Source: an uncultured Chloroflexales bacterium (GTDB lineage: Bacteria > Chloroflexota > Chloroflexia > Chloroflexales > Chloroflexaceae). From it: DNA of 64,000 nucleotides. Of the stretch, positions 59,016-64,000 are shown in pieces (position 1 is the stretch's first letter; every line of letters begins with the position of its first letter). The stretch spans positions 62,001-126,000 of the forward strand of contig CALGUG010000019.1 of assembly GCA_937902315.1 (NCBI GenBank), given 5' to 3'. The position numbers were made by a program, and so were the translations under genes. Below the pieces are notes generated by a model. It searched no databases. It was not told where the DNA came from and saw only the letters and a list, made by a program, of their open reading frames with translations.

Positions 59016-60040
59016 GCACGATCCTCAAACAAGGCGCGATGTTCGGCAACCCAGTTCCAAAGCCGCTGGATACCATCGCGTACAGCGACTTGTGGCTTCC
59101 AACCGAGCTCACGTTCTGCTTTCGAAATATCCATAATACAGACAGGCTGGTCTCCGGGACGCCAAGCGCCGTGGGTCACTTGAATGGGCCTTCCGGCCAG
59201 CTCTTCCAGAATAGGGCCGACCTCAGCCCAAATCGAGAGCGCATTTTCGGGGCCGCCTCCGATATTATAGACTTGGCCGCTGGCCTTATCGATCTGCGCG
59301 ATCGCGAGTTTGTAGGCGTTGGCGAGATCGTCGATATAGAGCATATCGCGAACCTGCTTGCCATCGCCATAGATATTGATCGGGCGACCGAGTTGAATAG
59401 CGATAATAAAGTGGGCTAACCAGCCTTGATCTTCGACACCGAATTGGCGCGGCCCGTAAATGCACGACTGACGGAAGACCACTGTGCGCAAGCCGTAGAT
59501 GCGAGCATAGTCGCGCACATATTGGTCGCCCGTGCCCTTGGAACAGCCGTAGGGCGAATGGAAGTCGAGCGGTTGGGATTCGCTGATGCCGATGAGGTTG
59601 CTATAGCGATAGCGGGTTGGCTCTTCGGTTAGAGGCACATCCTCCATGCCGCCATAAACTTTATTGGTCGAGGAATAGAGCACAATCGGCGGCTTGGGCG
59701 ATTGGCGCGCAGCTTCAAGTAGGTTAAATGTGCCGAGCGCATTGATTTCGAAGTCTTCGCGAGGATTGTGTACCGATGTTGTAACAGCTACTTGTCCGGC
59801 TAGATGAATGATCGCTTCGATATCGCTGGTGACAGCATTGGTAAGCGCTTGCGAATCGCGAATGTCGCCTTTGATCAGCGTAAGCGAGTCGCCGAACTGA
59901 CTTCGCAGCCAAGCGAGATTGTGGTCGCTACCGGGACGCGAGAGGTTATCGAAGATTGTGACGGAGTGTCCTTCGGCAAGTAAGGCACGGGTCACGTTAC
60001 TGCCGATAAAACCTGCACCCCCAGTGATGAGAAAACGCAT
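59012..60040 (-). CDS. NAD-dependent epimerase, CDP-paratose 2-epimerase-like
   Basis: 342-residue extended short-chain dehydrogenase that rearranges nucleotide sugars. The cofactor loop is TGGAGFIGSN at the N terminus, and the active site is SSTNKVYG plus YGCSKGTGDQYV (YxxxK). LSRPGSDHNLAWL and the block AGQVAVTTSVHNPREDFEIN are typical of the CDP-tyvelose/paratose epimerase group. The exact sugar is inferred only. First gene of the minus-strand operon. Confidence 0.85.
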   Translation of the reverse strand: MRFLITGGAGFIGSNVTRALLAEGHSVTIFDNLSRPGSDHNLAWLRSQFGDSLTLIKGDIRDSQALTNAVTSDIEAIIHLAGQVAVTTSVHNPREDFEINALGTFNLLEAARQSPKPPIVLYSSTNKVYGGMEDVPLTEEPTRYRYSNLIGISESQPLDFHSPYGCSKGTGDQYVRDYARIYGLRTVVFRQSCIYGPRQFGVEDQGWLAHFIIAIQLGRPINIYGDGKQVRDMLYIDDLANAYKLAIAQIDKASGQVYNIGGGPENALSIWAEVGPILEELAGRPIQVTHGAWRPGDQPVCIMDISKAERELGWKPQVAVRDGIQRLWNWVAEHRALFEDRA

Positions 60041-60058
60041 ACCGTTCCTTTATGAATA

Positions 60059-60110
60059 AACGTACAGTGTCATCTACTAATCCGAGAAGGTTCTACCTCT
60101 CCTGTACGTT
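60059..60110. promoter_or_regulatory. Inverted repeat in divergent promoter region
   Basis: AACGTACAG (60059-60067) and CTGTACGTT (60102-60110) are perfect inverted repeats 34 bases apart, between the divergent epimerase and kinase genes. This could be a pair of operator half-sites or a hairpin. Confidence 0.4.
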
Positions 60111-60179
60111 ATAACCTTTGTCTATTATACTATAGCGATTCCAATGTCAATCTATTACACCATACAACGGGGTAGCTTT

Positions 60180-60986
60180 ATGCGTTTGGTCTGCGTGGGT
60201 GAGATCACCCAAGATCGCTATCTTCTTCAAAATCTGACGACCGTTGGTGGAATCTCGCTCAATCAGGCGGTGCACGCGCGACGTTGCGGTGCAGATGTCG
60301 CCCTGATAAGCTGTATCGGCTCCGATCAAGCTGGACGTGCGGCCCTAGAACTGCTGCGGCGCGCAGGTATCGATGCTTCTCGAGTGTTGCAGCGCGCTGG
60401 AGAGACCGCGCATCAAGATATTGTGATTACCCCCGAAGGCGAACGTATCTTCCCGCCCGGTGGCTATGGCTCGGGTGTGCTGGCCGATTGGGCCCTGAGG
60501 CCGGAAGATATCGCCTTTACGCGCGACTTCGACCTGGTCGTAGCGCCCTATTTCTCGCAGGTAGCCCATATCTTCGATGCGGTTATGTTCGATGCGAATC
60601 CGCGTATTCGGCGGGCTGCCGACTTTTTAGATTGGAACGAATTAGGCGGCGATATTCAACGCATCGAACGGGCACTACCTCAACTTGATGTGGCTTTCCT
60701 GAGCGGCAATCAGCAGGCTATCGATCTGCTTGAACCCTTGGCCCAGCGTCACGACTGCCTGATGGTGGTAACCTTGGGTGCCGAAGGGAGCGTAGCCTTA
60801 GCACGAGGCCAGCGCTACTACCAAGCGGCTCTGCCGGTCGATCAGGTTGTGGATACGACGGGCTGCGGCGATGCTTTCGCTGCGGCTTTTTTAGTCCGCT
60901 ATATGCAGGATGGTAACATCCCCGAAGCGCTTCTGGCCGGGGCCAAACAGTCGGCCAGCGTTGTAAGCAAGTTTGGTGCATGCTAG
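60180..60986 (+). CDS. PfkB-family carbohydrate kinase
   Basis: About 268 residues with the ribokinase fold. The N-terminal MRLVCVGEITQDRY and GGISLNQAVHARRCGADV are typical, and the ATP site/catalytic base is DTTGCGDAFAAAF near the C terminus. The substrate is unknown; the length and N terminus resemble fructosamine or fructose kinases. The ATG at 60180 is preferred over 60144 because the family begins here and GGGG lies upstream. Confidence 0.85.
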   Translation: MRLVCVGEITQDRYLLQNLTTVGGISLNQAVHARRCGADVALISCIGSDQAGRAALELLRRAGIDASRVLQRAGETAHQDIVITPEGERIFPPGGYGSGVLADWALRPEDIAFTRDFDLVVAPYFSQVAHIFDAVMFDANPRIRRAADFLDWNELGGDIQRIERALPQLDVAFLSGNQQAIDLLEPLAQRHDCLMVVTLGAEGSVALARGQRYYQAALPVDQVVDTTGCGDAFAAAFLVRYMQDGNIPEALLAGAKQSASVVSKFGAC

Positions 60987-61023
60987 AGTGGATACGCGCT
61001 CTACGCGCAGAAGAGGTGAAAGA

Positions 61024-62025
61024 ATGACGAAACCAAAGGTCTATATCACGCGCCAGCTTCCCCAAGCTGCGGTCGATATTGTGGCGGCCGCTTGTGACTA
61101 CACGATCTGGCCTAGCGAAGAGACACCGGTGCCGCGCGACGAGCTGCTGCGGGCGGTCGCCGATGTCGACGGTGTGCTTTCGCTCTTGACCGAGCGCATC
61201 GACGCCGAGTTCCTGGATGCAGCCCCGTCTTGCAAAGTTGTGTCGACGATGGCCGTCGGCTACGATAACGTCGATGTGCCAACCCTGACCCAGCGTAAGG
61301 TTTTGTTGACCAATACGCCCGGCATCTTAACCGATACAACGGCCGATTTGACATGGGCGCTTATGATGGCAGCTGCTAGGCGCATCGTCGAGGGCCAGAA
61401 GCTGATCGAGGCCGATGGCTGGAGCGCTTGGGCGCCGATGGCGATGGTGGGCCAAGAGGTGACCGGCGCAACCTTGGGCATCGTCGGGGCGGGGCGAATC
61501 GGTTCGGCGGTTGCCCGGCGGGCGCGCGGCTTTGATATGAAGATCCTCTACCATAATCGCCGCCCATCTCACAGTTTAGAGGCCGAGACGGGTGCGCGCT
61601 ATATGGCTCTCGACGATTTGCTGCGCGAGTCGGACTTTGTGGTGGTCTTGGTGCCCTTAACCGACGAGACACGCAATATGTTTGGGGCGCGCGAGTTTGC
61701 GCTTATGAAGCCTACGGCTGTGTTCGTTAATAGCTCGCGTGGTCCGGTTGTTGATGAAGAAGCCTTGTACGAAGCGCTAAAAGCTGGCCGCCCCTGGGCT
61801 GCGGGTCTCGATGTGTTCCGCCAAGAGCCGATCCGTTCCGATCATCCGCTCTTGCAGCTCCCCAACGTAACGGCGGTTCCCCATATCGGTAGCGCGACAG
61901 TGGCGACACGCACAAAAATGGCGACTTTGGCCGCCACAAATCTGGTGGCCGCCTTGACTGGTCAAGCGGTGCCCAATCCGGTCAACCGAGAGCTGTTACA
62001 GCCAGATGGTAGCTTGGGGAGATAA
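61024..62025 (+). CDS. D-2-hydroxyacid dehydrogenase (glyoxylate reductase type)
   Basis: 333-residue NAD(P)H-dependent dehydrogenase. Motifs: STMAVGYDNVDV, NAD loop GIVGAGRIGSAVARRARGF, catalytic Arg in VNSSRGPVVDE, Glu in RQEPIRSDHPLL and His in PHIGSA. Probably acts on glyoxylate or hydroxypyruvate. The start at 61024 follows AGAGGTGAAAG; the upstream 17 residues overlap the kinase gene end. Likely cotranscribed with the kinase. Confidence 0.92.
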   Translation: MTKPKVYITRQLPQAAVDIVAAACDYTIWPSEETPVPRDELLRAVADVDGVLSLLTERIDAEFLDAAPSCKVVSTMAVGYDNVDVPTLTQRKVLLTNTPGILTDTTADLTWALMMAAARRIVEGQKLIEADGWSAWAPMAMVGQEVTGATLGIVGAGRIGSAVARRARGFDMKILYHNRRPSHSLEAETGARYMALDDLLRESDFVVVLVPLTDETRNMFGAREFALMKPTAVFVNSSRGPVVDEEALYEALKAGRPWAAGLDVFRQEPIRSDHPLLQLPNVTAVPHIGSATVATRTKMATLAATNLVAALTGQAVPNPVNRELLQPDGSLGR

Positions 62026-62144
62026 CAGGCTTCTAGACGCCACAGGTGTATGGCTATGCGTCAGCGAGTGGTGTGTGGCGCATAGCTGTACCATTGTTAG
62101 GAGTGCTTATTTGTTTTAGAAGTCCGCTTGTTCAGATGAGACGC

Positions 62145-62357
62145 TTAAAGGCGGTTTGTGTTTTCAAGCAGATCGGCAAGGCGGCTTTCGAGACGAGCGA
62201 GCTCTTGGCGAGTTTGCTTCAGTTGATAGGCCACTTCGGGTGGGGCGGTCTCTTCGCCTCCTGCACGCATTGCTTGATCTGTCAGACACGATAGTGTGCG
62301 GCGAAAAATTGTTAAACGAAGCTGAGCTTCTTTGACGGAAGATATCGTGCGTCTCAT
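62145..62357 (-). CDS. Small coiled-coil protein, unknown
   Basis: 70 residues, MRRTISSVKEAQLRLTIFRR then a long Glu/Arg/Leu-rich helix (VAYQLKQTRQELARLESRLA) that would form a coiled coil. I do not recognise the family. GTGGAGG lies 6 bases before the ATG at 62357, which supports real translation and this start. It stands alone on the minus strand. Confidence 0.55.
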   Translation of the reverse strand: MRRTISSVKEAQLRLTIFRRTLSCLTDQAMRAGGEETAPPEVAYQLKQTRQELARLESRLADLLENTNRL

Positions 62358-62918
62358 GTGAGCCTCCACTACAACGTGATCTGTTTAGTTGTAAGGAATT
62401 GGCAGTATACGCTTCAGGTTTGCTTATGTCAATGGGGGAATCCCTAGTAATAAAGGGCTCCAGCAGCCTAATTCCCACAGATCGTTTAGAGCCTGTGAAA
62501 CCGTTAGAGATGGAAAACGCTTTCTCTAACCAACCCTCTTTTAATTGTCGTTGTAGAGAAAAAGGGCGAAAGTAACCAAAAACTTCCTAATAACACCTAA
62601 CAGCATTATAAAAAAGTAAAAATAATATTAATTGATGTTATTGGATAAATGTCGTATTGAAGAGGATTGCGATGTTGCTGTTCATTATAACATGAAAAGA
62701 AAGTGGTAGTCAAGAAAATGTGATAATAACGAGAGATAAGATCTTTTCTATTGAAAATGAGCTAAAATAAGAGTAAATATCTTTAAAAATAAGCTTTTTT
62801 CTTTAAATTACATAGAGCTTTTTTGGCTCACATAGCTATAAAAATGCATGTTTGGTGTTACCAATCTAGCATCGCTAAGCTATGTAAATCATCGGCGCTT
62901 TCAATGGAGGTCTTTAGG
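62358..62918. other. AT-rich intergenic region
   Basis: No gene. From about 62560 to 62840 the sequence is strongly AT-rich, clearly unlike the flanking genes. CATAGCTATAAAAATG near 62829 and GCTAAGCTATG near 62873 form a weak inverted repeat. Confidence 0.6.
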
Positions 62919-64000
62919 GTGACAGACTATTCTCAGAAGTGGTGGGCCTTGGTTGCAGTCGGCAGTGGCACACTGATGGCGACCATCGACGGTTCGATCG
63001 TTAATATTTCGCTGAACACCTTAGTCAATGTCTTTTCAAGCACACTAAGCGCTGTTGAGTGGGTTGTTCTTTCATATTTATTGACCATCACCTGTCTTTT
63101 GTTGACCATGGGCAGGTTGGGAGATATGTTTGGGAAGCGCCGTATCTATCTGATAGGCTTTGTGGTCTTTACCTTGAGTTCGGCCCTGTGTGGTTTCTCA
63201 ATCAGTATTCCCATGCTAATCGCTTCGCGTGTGTTGCAGGCCATCGGGGCGGCTATGATGCAGGCGGTTGGCACTGCGCTTTTGGTGACTGCCTTTCCAC
63301 CCGAAGAGCGCGGTATGGTGCTCGGCCTGAACGGTTCGATTGTGGCCTTGGGTATTCTGCTCGGCCCGGTGCTGGGCGGTATCTTGTTGCGCCAAGTGGG
63401 TTGGCAATCGATCTTTTTTGTGAATATTCCGGTCGGTGTGATCGGTATGTGGCTGACCGTGCGCTCGATTAAGTCCGATAATGTCAACACAAGCAGCGAA
63501 AGCTTCGACTATATCGGCGCAGGCCTTATGTTTCTCAGCCTGTTCGGCCTGCTTTTAGGCTTAACCGAAGCACCGACTTGGGGCTGGTTCGATCCGCGTT
63601 CGCTGGCTCTGTTTGCGCTCTTTCTGATCGCGGGCTGCGGTTTTCTCTATTGGGAGAGCACAACCAAAACGCCTATGTTGCAGCTAGCACTGCTGCGCAA
63701 CTCGGCCATCTCGCTCAATCTGCTGGCGGGTTTGATGCTGTTTATGGCCTTGGCCTTCAATATCTTGCTGACGCCCTTTTACCTTCAGCTTGTGCGTAAT
63801 CTCGATACCCAAATGACTGGTTTTATTCTGATTGCCCAACCGATAGCGCTCTCGTTAGTTGCGCCCTTGAGCGGCCGTTTGTCTGACCGTTTAGGCGCGC
63901 GCGGGCTGACGATTATGGGCTTAATTACGGCGGCCTTGGGTCTGTTTACCTATACTTTCGATAACGAGACCTCGCCGCTTTGGTTGGTTTTGATCTCGTT
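62919..64000 (+). CDS. DHA2-type MFS multidrug exporter (3' cut)
   Basis: GTG start at 62919 with GGAGG 8 bases upstream; the frame is open to the window end (about 360 residues). The N terminus is typical of the 14-helix EmrB/QacA group: LMATIDGSIVNISL (helix 1 with Asp), GRLGDMFGKRRIY (motif A) and LGPVLGGILLRQVGWQ (motif C). Likely proton-driven export of drugs or metabolites. No TetR-type regulator is visible. Confidence 0.92.
   Translation, partial: MTDYSQKWWALVAVGSGTLMATIDGSIVNISLNTLVNVFSSTLSAVEWVVLSYLLTITCLLLTMGRLGDMFGKRRIYLIGFVVFTLSSALCGFSISIPMLIASRVLQAIGAAMMQAVGTALLVTAFPPEERGMVLGLNGSIVALGILLGPVLGGILLRQVGWQSIFFVNIPVGVIGMWLTVRSIKSDNVNTSSESFDYIGAGLMFLSLFGLLLGLTEAPTWGWFDPRSLALFALFLIAGCGFLYWESTTKTPMLQLALLRNSAISLNLLAGLMLFMALAFNILLTPFYLQLVRNLDTQMTGFILIAQPIALSLVAPLSGRLSDRLGARGLTIMGLITAALGLFTYTFDNETSPLWLVLIS

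Noticed and set aside
1..64000. CRISPR arrays and tRNA or rRNA genes
   Set aside because: No regularly spaced direct repeats with spacers and no tRNA T-loop plus acceptor pattern were found on reading; the repeats seen are dispersed.

Overview
The window looks like chromosomal DNA of a Chloroflexota bacterium, perhaps a filamentous lineage such as Herpetosiphon or the Chloroflexales. This is inferred from the gene repertoire: class III fructose bisphosphatase, form II CoxL, an accC-gls24-nusB-acpP run, paired TatC, many propeller and AAA sensors, and intergenic MITE-like repeats. It is not based on a marker gene. No rRNA, tRNA, CRISPR array, transposase gene or phage gene was recognised. Coding GC is moderate to fairly high, with AT-richer intergenic DNA.

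Layout. 0-2.5 kb: a cut-off molybdenum hydroxylase operon (CoxL-like and CoxM-like). 2.7-15.7 kb: a lipoprotein HtrA protease, MBL hydrolase, UMF1-type MFS transporter, GT-C membrane protein and FKBP lipoprotein (overlapping genes), a CAP-domain secreted protein, class III FBPase, a YjbR protein and a YyaL-type thioredoxin-domain protein. 16-20.3 kb: two paralogous membrane STAS proteins and a membrane-anchored beta-helix protein. 20.6-22.8 kb: a GT4 glycosyltransferase and an APH-type kinase. 22.8-31.7 kb: a TPP riboswitch driving thiB, then a GH31 alpha-xylosidase, a NACHT-SUMF1 protein on the other strand, and thiP, which is bracketed by MITE-like ends. 31.7-32.9 kb: a nest of dispersed repeats. 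32.9-42.1 kb: DUF3054, ssb, then a housekeeping cluster (nrdR, membrane Mrr-like protein, fabG, accC, Asp23/Gls24, nusB, acpP) and a Tat export cluster (tatA with a very long tail, two tatC).

42.4-56.4 kb: a TPR/B-box membrane protein, a PIG-L deacetylase, a small two-gene membrane unit whose second gene has an in-frame TGA, and then a signalling neighbourhood. This holds two tandem Ycf48-like propeller proteins, a P-loop ATPase with a LuxR output domain, a 943-residue receptor with an outside propeller and an inside AAA ATPase, and a divergent histidine kinase/response regulator pair. This neighbourhood is the best candidate for an undescribed system. 57-62 kb: a surface sugar operon (methyltransferase, GT4, CDP-sugar epimerase) divergent from a PfkB kinase and a D-2-hydroxyacid dehydrogenase, then a small coiled-coil protein. 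62.9 kb to the end: a cut-off DHA2-type MFS exporter.

Intergenic DNA is rich in repeats. Family A has a long perfect stem-loop, family B carries the 18-mer core TAGCCGNAGGCGGACGCG (14 copies), and several members of both share terminal inverted repeats close to ATACCAAATCCG. Family C is an 82-bp unit present three times.
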